A stretch of DNA of 64,000 nt from Tetraselmis striata (Eukaryota; Chlorophyta; Chlorodendrophyceae; Chlorodendrales; Chlorodendraceae): NCBI GenBank assembly GCA_006384855.1, contig VCJN01002421.1:62001-126000 (forward strand), given 5' to 3'. A model generated the notes under the pieces. It saw only the letters and a list, made by a program, of their open reading frames with translations. It was not told the DNA's origin and made no database searches. Below, piece after piece: positions 45,840 to 57,862 of the stretch. A program made the translations under genes and the position numbers. Every line of letters starts with the position of its first letter. The first letter of the stretch is position 1.

Positions 45840-47275
45840 GGCGGAGTGCCCGCCTAGTGTTGATCGTTGATGCGGGTACGCGGCATGGTTGCGGGCGCCG
45901 GAGGTTCGTGAGGCGGTGTGTCTGGCTGTGTTTTCTGGGGGTCGGACGGTGGCCGACGGTACGGTAGGTGGTAGGGGGGAGGTAGACAGGGGGGAGGGCG
46001 TGGCGGAGGAGCTAGAGTCCTTCGTCGTCGTCCATGGACTCGTTCCCAGCTTCGTCTTCCTCTTCGACGAGGTCGGAGTATTCCTCCTTAGAGGGTGGTT
46101 GGTCGTCTGCCATATGTTCGTCCCCCGCGGCGGGGGGTCGGGTGCGGGAGTGCGTGTGATGGCCGGGGTGCAGTGGGCCGCCCGCGCCCAAGGCCGCGAT
46201 CCTGGCGGTGAGGCGGCGGTGCGTGCGGGTGAGCAGGTGGCGGCCTCCGATATGAGCTCTCTGCGGAGGTCGGCTTCGGGGGAGTTGTCTCGGCCTGGGA
46301 GGGCCGCGGGGGCTCGGGTACGGGCCGGGAGAGAAGATGTTGGCCTGAGTTTTCTTTTGAGGGGGATTGGGACGCAGCCGGTGTGCGTTTGTGGGCCAGT
46401 CGCTCCTGGCGAGGAGCGGGGCTACAGCCTCGGTGCGGGGGGCTGGTGCCATGGGGGTGCCTTGCCGCCGCGGGTTAGCGCTGTGGTTGGGTGGGGATGC
46501 GGGCTGTCGGGTCCGTGAGGTAGGGGCTTGGGTGGTGCCTCGGGGCTGTGTCGAGCGGCGGTGGACTTGGAAGGCCGGGCCGCGGGTGCGGGGGAGCTGC
46601 GGCCCGCGCTGTGGCTACGACCACGGCTGGCGATTTGGCGTTGACCACCGCCGGGGCCGCGGCCCTAGCCTCGGCCGCCGAGAGGCGGCGGGCGGTGCTC
46701 GCCTTGGGTGCGCCGGTGGGCAGAGGGCTTTGCTTTTTGGTGGTGCGGCCCGAGGTGGTGTCGACTGTCGACCCGGCCCGTGAGCTGTGCCATACTGCCA
46801 TAGCCGCTCGGATAAAGAGGGCACGTTCGGTGTCTGTGCTGTCTGGGTGGATGAACGTGAGGAGGGTGCCGCCGCCGTACGCGTCTAGGGAGACGCCGAG
46901 GAAGCGGAGTCCGACTCCGCGGGTAGCGAGTGCGCCGAGCAGCCACGCAGGCCTGCGGGGCGGCTGACGGGTTTGCGGTCGCAAAGATGGTGAGGCGAAG
47001 GCGGCGGGTTTGCGTCGCGAAGATCACAGCTAGTGGGGAGGTGACCGATATGGCGACCCGCATGGCTCCCGTCTCTTGGGACGAGAGTGGTCTGTGTGGT
47101 ATGGCGGTTTCGCCCGTGTGGCAGGCGCGGAGCTTGAGCTCGGCCGGGTCCGTGGTGGGGTCGACGCCTGCGGCTTAGAGCTCCTCCGTGAGGAGGGTCA
47201 TGTTGTGTGGGGTGCGGGCCGGGAGTTATGTGTGGCGACGGTGGAGAGCATCGACGATGGCGGCAGCGAATTGAG

Positions 47276-47308
<33 letters not shown>

Positions 47309-49530
47309 CGGGGGGGGGCGGGGGGCATCGCTTTTTTGGGGGGGGGGGGGGGGGGGGGGTCAATGACCCATCCAGGTGAAGAAGTCATCGCTGATCTGTC
47401 TCGAGGCCTCGTGTCCGGGGAGGGCGGTGTCGGAGCAGATGGGGTCGATGCTGATCTAAAGGTGGAGTTCTAGCATGTGGTCCGTCGCGGGGATGCAGAT
47501 CCTCGCGCCTTGTGCCGTCCCCGCCAAGAGGGTGGCGTCATCATGTGAGGCCAGTTCTAGGCGGGCTGTTGTGGCGGCGGAGCGCGGTTTGTAGATGTGG
47601 CGTATTTCCAAGGCAGCGTATAGGAACGCATCAGCGAGGCGCAATATCGGGAATTGCTAGATAGGGGTGCATGAGGCGATAGTGTTGGAGGGTGCCTCGT
47701 GTTCCTGCCACGGCGCGTCCGCTACGGCGATGGCCACGCTCTTTGCCGGTCGGCGAGTGGAACCTTTGGCGGCGGCTGCGGCCTCGCGTTCGTGCATGGG
47801 GGTTAGAATTTTGGTCAGCCACATGTGGAGTTTGGCGGCCGACGTGCCAGGAAGGGATGGGCTCGCGACGTAGATAGAGCGCATGGTCCGGATGGCGGGT
47901 GTGGTGACTTGGGCGCCTATGCGGGGTTGAGAGGCTTGGCCGGTGGTGGTGTACATTTGGTTCGCCGTCGCGGTACGGGGGTTAGCCTTGATGCGGATGA
48001 CTTCAACGGTTTGGGCACTAGGGAGGCTGAGTTCGACGGTGCCCGATGTCATGTCTCAAGGGTCAGTCTTGCCCGCCGCCTTACTGCGTTTGGAACAGAC
48101 GTACATGTCCGTGGGGATTGTGGTGATGTGGGGCCAGTGTTTCTTGATGTTGTGTAGGATGGCCGCCGACGTGTTGTGGCGTTCGACAGAGGTGGTGATG
48201 TAGTCACCGTGTTGGGGGTTGGCGATGTCGTTGAGCACCAGGCTGGCCGTGTCCGATTGGGGGGGGGGGGGGGGGGGGTCGTATTCACCCGTGGGAGAGT
48301 TAGGTGCTTTGGATCTTGAAGGGGGAACTTACAGAGCGCTGGCATGGCCGGGCCGCCGGGATGGGTACTGTGCCCGTTGGGGGTATGTTGACGCGTTGGG
48401 CCCATGTCAGCGCGGCGGTTGGGCGAGAATGGGGGGAGGGGCATCCATGTGGTTGTAGAAGGCCCGGCCGACCCCGGGTCTGTGGCTGGCGGAGCTGCCA
48501 GAGGCAGTGGGACTGGGGTTTTGCCCTTAATGGCTTTCTGTAGTGTTTTCCCTTGGCAACCGCCCCGTGCGGTATTTCGGGGCGTGCATCGCTTTGGGCG
48601 GGGCGTCGGCCGCACGCGGCGGCGGCCCGCTGCCCTTCTTTGGTGCCCCTGTGCCAATCGGAGCGGCCGACAAGTTGGGGCGAGGGGTGCCGGTTAGGCG
48701 TCCTGGGGGTCCTTGGGGGTTCCGGGGACGTGGCTGCTGGTGCCATAGTGTGTCGGCGTAGGTGGCCGTTCTGCGGGCGGGGGAATGGGGGTCTCCGGCG
48801 TCATCATGCATGCGCATGGGCAGCCGGCCTAGCGGGCGGCCCTGGGTTAGAGATGGCTGCGGTCGCAGCGGAGTGGCGGTCCTTACTGAGCCTGCGTTTC
48901 AGCGAGCGTTGGATTTTAGTTTTGGGTTTTCCGCTGCTGCGAAAGGCAGCGGCGGCCGGGGCGTCGTTGCTCAGGGGGCCTGGTGCCCGCGACTTTTGAA
49001 TCCGTAAGGATATGCGTGATGGGGTGCGGAGGGTGTGATCACCCGGCGCGGTCGGGCTCGCACTGCCCGGGGGGGAGTTTGCGGCCTAACCGGCCGGGAT
49101 CTCTCCCTCCTCATCCTCCATTGCATCTCCCGGGGGTGGGGTGTGGGGGTCAGCGGTGGCCGGATCGGGCGGTGCGTCATGTGGGACGTGCTGGTGGGGT
49201 GTGGGTGGCGGCGGGGCGGCTGGGCCGTCGGCCGGCGGGGGCGGATCTTCCACTACTTGGTCCGCTTGTGGCTCCCCGGGTCCCCCAGCGAGTCCTCGCC
49301 TTCCGCCTCCATATCCTCGTCTGACGTCTGACATACCGGGGGGTATGTCCTCCCGACTATCGCGGGAGGGCGGGGGGGAGGCCGTCGGCGGGTTGCGCAT
49401 GGCAGGAGCAGGTGGCGGCAGGCGGCTGCGGTCGGCGGGTGGCGGGGTAGGCATTTCGGACGATCTGTACTTTCGCCATGTATTGGTGTTGCGACGGGGG
49501 GAGTTTTTTGAATGGTACACATACCGGTGA
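45840..49530 (-). pseudogene. GC-rich minus-strand ORF cluster of unknown origin
   Basis: A compositional island with very high GC and sharp change near 45,840. Minus-strand frames read as protein. From about 49,455 down: a proline-rich domain ending MEDEEGEIPAG; then basic/proline-rich text (48,820-48,300); a compact stretch at 48,238-47,657 (NIKKHWPHITTIPTDMYVCS, VELSLPSAQTVEVIRIKANP) with an in-frame TGA at 48,056; 47,650-47,456 in the same frame after a TAG (LYAALEIRHIYKPRSAATTA); a stretch near 46,930-46,780 (FLGVSLDAYGGGTLLTFIHP); and an acidic end near 46,100-46,012 (EEYSDLVEEEDEAGNESMDD). C tracts on the coding strand at 47,279-47,360 and 48,259-48,278 may mark introns; removing the latter via GTGAATACG...CAG restores reading. 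It could be a gag/ORF1-like protein of a further retroelement or a host gene in decay. No family is recognised. Confidence 0.4.
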
Positions 49531-49539
49531 TTTTGTCGC

Positions 49540-51520
49540 CAGATGCTACTACTGAGCGTCGGTACGTACCAATACCGGGCTGTGAGGGAAAGAACAGAGT
49601 GTTCTACGGGTGGGGGGTGTCGAACGGCGGGCTGGAGGCGCGGGGATTCTGGAGCTCGGCGGACGAGCGCCAGCACATCACCTAGAAGGAGCTCAAAGCT
49701 GTCCGACTTGCTGTGGAAAGCTACCTCGTCCCCCCACCTCGCCGGGCGCAACGTTTTCTTGCACGAGGACAACCAAGCGGTATGCAATGTCACGTTCTGT
49801 CGGACCTAACCTCACGCTCTCCCGAGATGATGACCAAGATGTGACGACTCTGGTGCTTGCTGGACTCGCACGGCATCTACGTGTGCGCGTGGTACATTGG
49901 CCCGGCATCGAATGTCTAGGCGGACCGTCTAAGCCGGCACCTCGACAGCAATGATTGGCAACTCGACGCCCTCATGTTCTCGGAACTGGAGAGCCGCTTC
50001 GGCCCTCACTCCATCGACCGCTTCGCGTCCGCCCTCAACACCCCGCTACAACGCGGCGTGGTTGGACCCTACGTGCGAAGCGGTGGACTCGTTGCACCTG
50101 CCGGATGCGGACTTGCGCCTCGAAAACAAATGGTACAACGCGCCCTGGCCCCTGCTACCCGACCTCGTGCAAAAGTTGCAGCAAAGTGGCGCAGCGGCGA
50201 CAGTAGTCTCGCCGCGATGGGAGGGCAAGGCGTGGCACCATGCACTCACCGAGATGGCAGTGACTGTAGTCCGCGTTCCCTTTCGGCATGGGTCTACCTG
50301 CGCCGAGGGGCCGTAAGTACTATGCTATACATGTTTCCGGGCAACGGCCACCGCCGTACTACCGGTTGTACGTGCGGCACCAGTACGAACTACATAGGTG
50401 AAAGTACCGCATCGAGGTCCCGAGCTGTACGACACCATGGGCTGATTCGATGCGCCCGTACATGACACGGCCGCTAGGGTCTGATACCCTAGGCGCCCAA
50501 ACCCTGGAGCTCCTCTCAGTTGCGTGCGTGGGCGCCGGCCACTGCGGCGTCGTACGCCAGTTGCATGAAGCAATATTTCCGTTTCTGCGCGGAGGAGTGG
50601 CGACCGGCCCTGGCTGCCGACCCCGGGACTACCGCACGGTACGTCACGTGGTTGGGCAACCTGGGACAGTCAAGGCCTCGAGCTTGCAGCCTTATCTGTC
50701 GGCCGTCAACAACTTCTTCAAGGACCACTACGGCCGGGAGCCGATGGCTCTGGGCGATCTGGTGAGCAGGGTCCGCAAGGTCCTTGCGGCGTCGCAGGTG
50801 ACGCTACACCCCGAGCTGATGCGGGCCCCATTGCCCGCGCGTGTGGTGCTGAAAGCCTTGACCCTGGCAAAAGCCCTATGGCTGGAGATGGGATTTACCT
50901 GGGGCGGCACGGACCCGGGTACCGTGGTGCGCGTGGAGCTGTTCCGCGCCAGCCTGGCCGTCGTGCTTTGTCTGTTTTTCTGCCGCGGAGGAGCGGAGGT
51001 GGGTGTCGTACGGGTGGCCTCACGGTCGGCCCGGACGGCGGAATCCTCCTACACCATCGTGACCGGAAAGGCCAGCGTGGCGCGGATGCAAGCAAGAAGT
51101 TGTTATGTCGGCTGCCGGCGTCAACGTATGCCGACATCGCGGAGCTGTTGCACTACTTTGATGCCGCCCGTCAGGTGTTCGCCGGCGGCCGCGTGCGCCA
51201 GCGGTGCGATGGGCCATCAGCCGGCGCGAGGGGCATGCCAAATGGACGGCGGACACCCTCACCAACTCACGGCTGCAACAGTATTTGCTTACAACAGTGC
51301 AAGAGCCTCCCTCTGCGGTGTTCGCGAGGACGTCCCACTCACTGCGAAAGGGGGCCACTACAGCCGCGTACGTGATCGGCGTGGCGATGCAGAAGCTCAA
51401 GTACTTCGGCGGCTGGGCGATAGATGGAGCAATCTAGCGTGGTGCTCGACTACATCGACCCAACAGTGGTGCCGTGCCCGGCAGCATGGCACCTCTTTGG
51501 CTGGATAACCCCCTGGGGCG
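49540..51520 (+). mobile_element. Decayed DIRS-like element: RNase H and tyrosine recombinase
   Basis: RNase H-like text starts near 49,600: SNGGLEARGFWSSADERQHI, then KELKAVRLAVESYL and FLHEDNQAV, typical of DIRS-order RNase H. The usual 'SIDRFASALNTP'-type post-RNase H segment (~50,010) and NAPWPLL...VVSPRWEGKAWH (~50,140-50,240) follow. The recombinase is at 50,450-51,500: SLQPYLSAVNNFFKDH, LCLFFCRGGAEVG, TSHSLRKGATTAAYVIGVAM, GGWAIDG, then after a frameshift SSVVLDYIDPT. Frames shift several times. It is a relative of the intact recombinase at 37.8 kb but diverged. The reverse transcriptase part is not visible upstream, where the GC-rich minus-strand cluster lies instead. Confidence 0.75.
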
Positions 51521-51759
51521 GTCAACCAGCCAGGCTGGCACGCCAAGTTGCGACATCATGGCAAAACTGCGAGCCCCCTGCTTTGCCAAGGTTGTTAACA
51601 ACCAGTTCGTTACTTTTGATGCATGTAGTATCAACACATGCTCCCCGCACTCACCAGCAGTTGTACTGTAGTCGCTATCCGTAGTAGCACCACGTTTTAT
51701 TGGCTTTAGGAAGGCACCGTACGCGTACCCCATGAGATTTTATTCCTAAAACTACAAGC

Positions 51760-52887
51760 CATAGGAGTTATAATATATGCTTTCCTTCATTAAAACTTTA
51801 CACAGGGATAGTATGGTATGGGTCAAGACAGGGGTGGCCCCGGGAACACTATCAGACCCCATACCCATAGAGCGTGGCCTCAGACAGGGATGATTGCCCC
51901 GCTTCCCCCATCCTATTTAACATATTTATCAACGATATATTCGATGGGGTAGAACATCTAGGGTGTGATGTACCAAGGTGCACCGACACATTAGCGGCAA
52001 GGCAACCACTAAGGGTGCCATGTTAGTTATACGCGGACGACGTTGTTGGTATCACAGGCTCGTTCGATAACATGCATGCCATGTTCGCCCAGCCACTTCT
52101 CGCATTGGGCGGAGGACCATTTTATGGGGTTTAGGGTACTTAAGTGTGGGGTGATGGCATTAGGCCGATATTCCGACGAGACCGCGTTACGCGAACAAGC
52201 TGTCCGATGGCAGCTTGGGGGGGGAACGGGTACCGGTTGTAAATGAATATAGGTACTCATAGGGAATGGGTACGGTCATTAAGTCGGATTTAGGTATGCA
52301 ACACATAGAAAGACCACCGGGTTAAGAAGAGTAAACGCGCCATTGAGGCGCTCGATTCGGTATTAGTCGGTGGACGGGACATAATTCCTATTATAATGTG
52401 CGTGTGTCTGTCTTTAAAACCTGTGTACTGCCGGTTTTAACTTATGGGTGTGAAGTATGGGGCATGGATATAACTAGCGGCCCAAATAGATTACAAACCG
52501 TACTCAATCATTGCTTGCGGTGCCTCATTGGGGTGGGTGAAAACTCCACTGGGGTGGCCCCTGCACCGAAGATGCGGGAATTGGATATTGCGCCAAGAGG
52601 CTACGGCCGCTGCGGCACGGGCTCGGGCGTTCCTTAAAGCATCCGACTTGAATACATGTATAACCCATTTAGTAGATCAGCCAAGTCGGGCGCGCCCTAA
52701 CACGTGGACGTCGGGGAATGTGCGGTGGTTAGATCGACTAGCTAGGGCGAACGTAGGGCTAGCTGAGAGGGCGCACCTTCCACTTGAGTGGAGGTCACTA
52801 GCCGCGCGCGATGCCGGTAAACTACTAAAGGCATCGGTGTGGGCGCGTTACGAATCGTCGGCATCATTAGCACGCAATAAAACCAGG

Positions 52888-52932
<45 letters not shown>

Positions 52933-53735
52933 AAGCATCTTATGTGTCAATCCCGTTGCCACAGTACGGTGTGGGTGTCCCCGCGGGGGTTGTGACCGGG
53001 TTGCACATTATGACACAATTTCGCGCCCGAGTATATTTCCCACTGCCCGCCGATTGGCCCGGACTCATGCCATGCCTCCTGGAAGACTGCCCTGCATGTG
53101 GCGGAGGTGAATCTGAGACTATATAATCCTTATCGAACATATGTTGGTGGAGTGCCCGCGTTGGGGTATCACTGTCATACTTGGTTGTTAGTTCCGGAGT
53201 TTAAGGAATTTATTAGTAGTCAGGTTATTGCGTCATCCCCTGAGGACTTAACTGCCTTTATTTTTGGCGGGGTCCCCCCCTCCCTGCTTCACGGCGCCCT
53301 GTATTTTACTGGGAATGGGAAAGTTTTCCCAGCTATGGCGTCGGGCCCTCCCTCACATTGCCTTCTTTGTTGCTTATGTATCGCACTCCCGAAATGCTTT
53401 GCTCCGCGGGTTGGGGCTTGCCCCAACTCGAATTACTCGAATGGGCCGACGCCCAAACGGGTAGGGCGGACCTTTCGTGATCAGTGCCGGGTATTTTGAT
53501 GCTGACACAGCAAACACAGCTGATGGCAGTGTTTTAGATGGTGATCGAACAGTGTTGGAAATTCCATCGCTGGCCTTCAATTAATCTTGCAGAATGCTTC
53601 GGCAATTTGCTTGATGACTATAACGCAGCGTCGCCTACCCAGGGCTTTCCGTAACTGGATCGCTGCCTAAACTACGGCCGTCGTAAAGACGCTGAAAGGG
53701 TTGCACTGGTGCCAGTCCTGTCCCGGGGGCGGGAA
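51760..53735 (+). mobile_element. LINE copy E, longest copy, with reverse-transcriptase YADD box
   Basis: Starts within the reverse transcriptase: IPIERGLRQG...PILFNIFINDIFDGVEH near 51,860-51,965, then the catalytic YADD box with following hydrophobics near 52,029-52,050 (LYADDVVGITGSFDNM). The thumb region (LPVLTYGCEVWGMDITSG) is at 52,420-52,490. The C-terminal region holds CPACGGGESETI near 53,093. The 3' end GCACTGGTGCCAGTCCTGTCC + CCGGGGGCGG + A run is at ~53,708-53,740, followed by a partial repeat of the terminal word. Frames are interrupted, so it is inactive. Copies at 1.7, 22.2, 39.8 and 63.96 kb belong to the same family. Confidence 0.88.
52890..52929. repeat. (AT)n microsatellite inside LINE copy E
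   Basis: About 19-20 AT units where copy D has only a short TATATAT. The array grew inside the element after copying. Confidence 0.95.
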
Positions 53736-53981
53736 AAAAAGGGTTCACTGTTGCCAGTCCTGCCTCAACGGGACCTCGGGACCTCGGGACCCGGGGAGGA
53801 CCCGAAAAACGGCATCTGTACGGTACCCGTAATCGCTACAAGCAATGTAGTCGCTACCCTGTAGCGCTGCTCGCTACTGACGACACCATCATATTGTTCG
53901 TCTACCCCACGGACGCTGGACGTTTTCCCTGCCCGGCCTTCGGCGGCGGCTATCTCGTGAGCAGGCTCGCATCCGCACGTC
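53736..53981. other. Upstream of ELMO gene
   Basis: Short gap between LINE copy E and the ELMO start codon; includes tandem GGGACCTC words near 53,770-53,790. No promoter motif is recognised. Confidence 0.4.
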
Positions 53982-55274
53982 ATGGCCGACACCCTGAGGA
54001 AGCGGCGAGGGGGCGGGAGGGATCCTCTATCGGCGCCGCTGCTACAGGACGAATTCGACGACGGCCCGGCGGCGTATGAGCCGCTGCCGGAGGAGGGGCA
54101 GGACGGGGACGGGAACGAGGATAGCGGCCTACGCGGCGCGGGAGACGACGGCCTGCTGGCCGGCATAGTGCACGCCCTGCTCGCCAGCTGGGGCTACGTG
54201 CTCTGTGCGGAGCCCACCCTACCCGCCGTCGGCCGCGTGCACCCATGCCTGCAGCGCGCCGAATAGCGGGAACGCGCAGCACATCGCCAGGGGGTAGAGG
54301 TAGAGGTGGGGGGGGGGGGGGGGGGTTACAGTGGGTTACTGTGGGTTACTGTGGGTTGCTGCGGCACAGCTTGCTGGCCCACCGCTACATCCACCTCACG
54401 CTCGCAGTGCACCTTGGTACCGATACTATGAAAAGGCTGTGGAAAAGCTAGTCCGGGTGGTCCCGATATTTCTCGAGAACCTTTTACTTGGAACAGCACT
54501 GGCAAAGTGTGCAAGGGGAATCCAGTGGCGGCGGCCCGCTTCCAAGCTGTCCTTTCGGACTTGTGGGTATTTCGGAGCTTGGGTGAGCACGCTCTGCATT
54601 CCCAGGCGGACGTGCGCGGTGAGTGATTTTGGCCAGGATAGGGACGAAGGATGTCGGGGGACTCGGACCGGCGCCGATACACCTGGCGCCCCCTCAGATC
54701 TGACGAACATGATTTACCGTCCGGGCATGCACCACTGCTCCCTCCCTGATAGCATCTATTTCGCTGCGGTATCGCTAAGAATTACGCTGTGAATACGCTC
54801 GCTGGTAGCTCGCCCTGCCCGTCTGGGCACAGCGCTGTGGCGTAGCGCGCTGTCTACCCTCATCGGGTGCAATGCGCTCAGTCGCGGCGGTGCTGTGCTT
54901 GGTGCGCTGCTGGCAGTCGCCCTGACAAAACCCTTCCGCCTGGCAGCAAGCGTCGCCAATTGCCTGATCGGGCACGGCTCGCCGGCGGGCCATGCCCCGC
55001 TCTCTCTGCGACCCGACCAGGTAAGCGCACCCCGCCTGTCACTACCTACTGTTCCACCTTGGTACGCTTTGGCGGCCACATGTGCGGCCACATAGTCGTA
55101 CTTCCATTATACACACGTTCTTACGCGCTACTAAACACACGTTGATAGAAGGAGAGCAAGAGGAAGGACAGAGGAGAAAATGCTGTCCGCATTCCTGTAT
55201 ATAGCTTCAGGTAGTTCAAGGGCATCGCTGCACCCCAAAAATATGTACCGGTACCGCAGCTCCCTCCCAGATTG

Positions 55275-55307
<33 letters not shown>

Positions 55308-56341
55308 ATCGTGCGAACGCACACTCCATAACAGCATGCTAGAGCATTCTCTCCCGCGCTTGTTGATCCTTGTGCGCTGTGCCGTGCTGGGCTGACGCGC
55401 AGGAGGAGCAGCTGGAGGCGTTGAGGCAGCGGATAGCCACGCCCTTTGACATCTCGTGCAAAGAGCACCAGGTACGCGCCTCCTCGGCCTGGAGCGGACA
55501 CGAGGCGGCTGCCTGCAAACCTGACCCACCCTGACGCTGCATGCTGCTACGCCGCTCTGATCCCCGCGCGCTGCCAGGACGCCCTGCGGCACCTGTGGAA
55601 GCTCGGCTACCCAAGCGAGCCGCTCTCCGGGCTCAAGTCCCCACAGTGGAAGGAGATGGGCTGGCAGGTGAGGTGTCGCTGCCGCCGGGAATGGACCATG
55701 ACATCTAGCCCCCCCCCCCCCCACCCCCCCCCCCCCCCAAAAAAAAAAAAAAAAAACTCGTTCCCCCTGACTCCTAAGAGTGGCCAACCCGCCACGCCCC
55801 ACAGGGGAATGACCCCAGCACCGACTTTCGCGGTGCCGGCTACTTGGCGCTGGAGAACCTCATCAACTTTGCAGAGACTCACCCCGCTGTATTCAAGGAC
55901 CTCATGAAGAAGGTGCGCGCGTGTGTGGGGGGGGGGGGGGGGGTGATGGGGATACCCTGCTGGCTAGCTGCTCCGGGCCAGGCGAAGAGAGAGGAGGGAG
56001 AGGGTCCGCACCTTCTCATCCTCTGTGCTGTGACCTGCCGGCAGGTCAACGGGCAGCGCAGCGAGTGGGAGTACCCCTTCTGCGTGGCCGGCGTCAACCT
56101 CACCTTCACGCTCATCGGTGTACCCCCCCCCCCCCCCTCCCCCCCCCCCCCTTGTCTCTCTCTCTCTGCTGTTTCAGCGCCCCTGCCCGCTGCTGGCATG
56201 CTCTAACAGGCACTGCCTGTGCAGATATCCTGGACCTGCACGCCCCGGGACGCCTCCCAAACAGCGCGGCGGGCAAGCACTTTCTGACCACCTTTGTAGG
56301 GCACCCAAATCCCCCCCCCTCCCCCCAACCCACCCTCAGAG

Positions 56342-56373
<32 letters not shown>

Positions 56374-57293
56374 CTCAGTGTAAGTAGTTAGAGGGGCTGC
56401 CGGAACGCCCTTGTCGTCGCCTGCGGTTCGGCTGTGAGGATACGCTTGGCTGAGGATCGCCTGCGGGGGGCATTCCGGGGGGTGCAGGAAGACTACGACG
56501 CCGCATTTGCGGAGATCTACTGCGTGGGGATGGAGGTGCTGGATGTCGCCTGGCTGGACATGCGCGCCTCCTACATGGACTTCCCTGCGGTGATGAAGTG
56601 CGCCCGCCCGCCCACGCGCTCCGTGACAGCAGCAAGCAAGCTGCGCAGGGACCCCAACTGAAAAAGACATTTTACTCATTTCAATGTCAAGCTGGGTGTC
56701 AAGGTACCTGTCTGGTGTGTGTTGGCACCACAACATTTGGTTATTGGAGGTTGGGCGTTGCGCTAGGGAAACTGTCCCGCCGCAGGTGGAGTACCGTGCA
56801 ACTGCGAACATGTGCAAAGCCTCGACAGACAGCAGCGTAAGAGGCTCGCTGCGGGTCGGGTGTCGGATGTGCGAGACCCGGTCGGCATATAAACCAAGGC
56901 TGCTCGGCACTGACAGTCTTCCACCTGTTCAGAGTCAGCTCGGCAGTTGGAACCCAACAGTCCGTCATACTCCGTGTATATCGGTTTTCTAGTACTTTTC
57001 GAGTTTTTTAATCTTTGCGGCGGCGGCTGCCTTAAAACATGCTTAATATGCACTTTCATTAATATTAATTATTGATTATATAATAATTGAAATCAGAGTC
57101 ATTTCAACTCGTGTGATGGCCCCATGGTCTGAACCCCCCCCCCCCCCCCCCCCCCGGGGCTCTGCCGCCCGGTCCTCCCCTGGCTTCCTGGGGGCGCAAC
57201 GGCAGGTCGGTGAAGGAGAAGCTTTCGCATGCAATCACGCACGCACAGTCGCTGCCGATGGTGCGCCTGATGCTGCTCGGGGACAGCCGGTGA
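53982..57293 (+). CDS. ELMO-domain protein (ELMOD-like)
   Basis: Firm 3' exons: 55,403-55,471; 55,578-55,667; 55,805-55,912; 56,045-56,117; 56,225-56,295; 56,488-56,597; 57,206-57,293. They encode 202 residues with the family hallmarks LWKLGYPSEPLSGLKSPQW, GWQGNDPSTDFRGAG, ENLINFAETHP, WEYPFCVAGVNLTFTLIDI, EIYCVGMEVLDVAWL and MRASYMDFPAVMK. ELMO-domain proteins act on small GTPases, ELMODs as ARF-family GAPs. The arginine in DFRGAG that serves as the ELMOD catalytic finger is present. The last intron (56,598-57,205) contains a C homopolymer; splicing joins VMK to SVKEKLSHAITHAQSLPMVR in phase. Upstream, the ATG at 53,982 (MADTLRKRRGGG) and an exon ending at 55,020 (from ~54,809: LGTALWRSALSTLIGC, GALLAVALTKPF) look real. 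Hydrophobic runs there suggest an N-terminal membrane or targeting part. The joins between 54,150 and 54,809 are not resolved. Confidence 0.88.
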
Positions 57294-57862
57294 GCGGAGC
57301 GGCCCTTCAGCCAGCCAGCCAGCCAGCCCAATTGCCCGCCAGATTGTCGGCTGGAGTCGGCGGGGCCGTTTTCTTCTCCGGTACAAAAGTGGGATGTCTA
57401 CTATCAGCACCGCTTGGCCATGAAGCGGTGCATTTAGTGCATGGTAATTATGGGAGCACACCGTCTACTGTTAATTAAACCCGCCCCATTTCAAAGGCGC
57501 CAAGCGCTTCCCCTTCCACGCGCCTCCGACTCGCCAAATGGAACAAATATATTGCCGGAAAAGGTCCTCCACCTCTTTTCTCACCTGGATGCCCAATGGC
57601 CTGAGGGCAAAGGTCGGCAAAGGATCATGGGGGTGCCACGTGTTGCACCTGAGAACATGCATAGCTGAAAGATGGGTGGGCGGTTACAAGTACAGTGCCA
57701 ACATTTCCGCAATCACCCGCAGTGGCTACACCCTCAAAGAACCGCTGAGGCTGTTTTCAACTCTCTGGTGTGGGCGTCTGTCGTCTTGTAGGTGGGCAAA
57801 TCGTAAGGGAAATGTGTGGCAGATTGGTCTGCCTGGCATGCCCCTCAGAGCCCTGCTCCCTT
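57294..57862. other. Convergent 3' region between ELMO and peroxiredoxin genes
   Basis: No coding signal. ELMO 3' UTR on the left, peroxiredoxin 3' UTR on the right. A TGTAA for the latter is at 57,684-57,688. Confidence 0.5.
57684..57688 (-). terminator. TGTAA polyadenylation-type signal, peroxiredoxin
   Basis: Minus-strand TGTAA about 175 nt after the peroxiredoxin stop codon. Confidence 0.45.
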
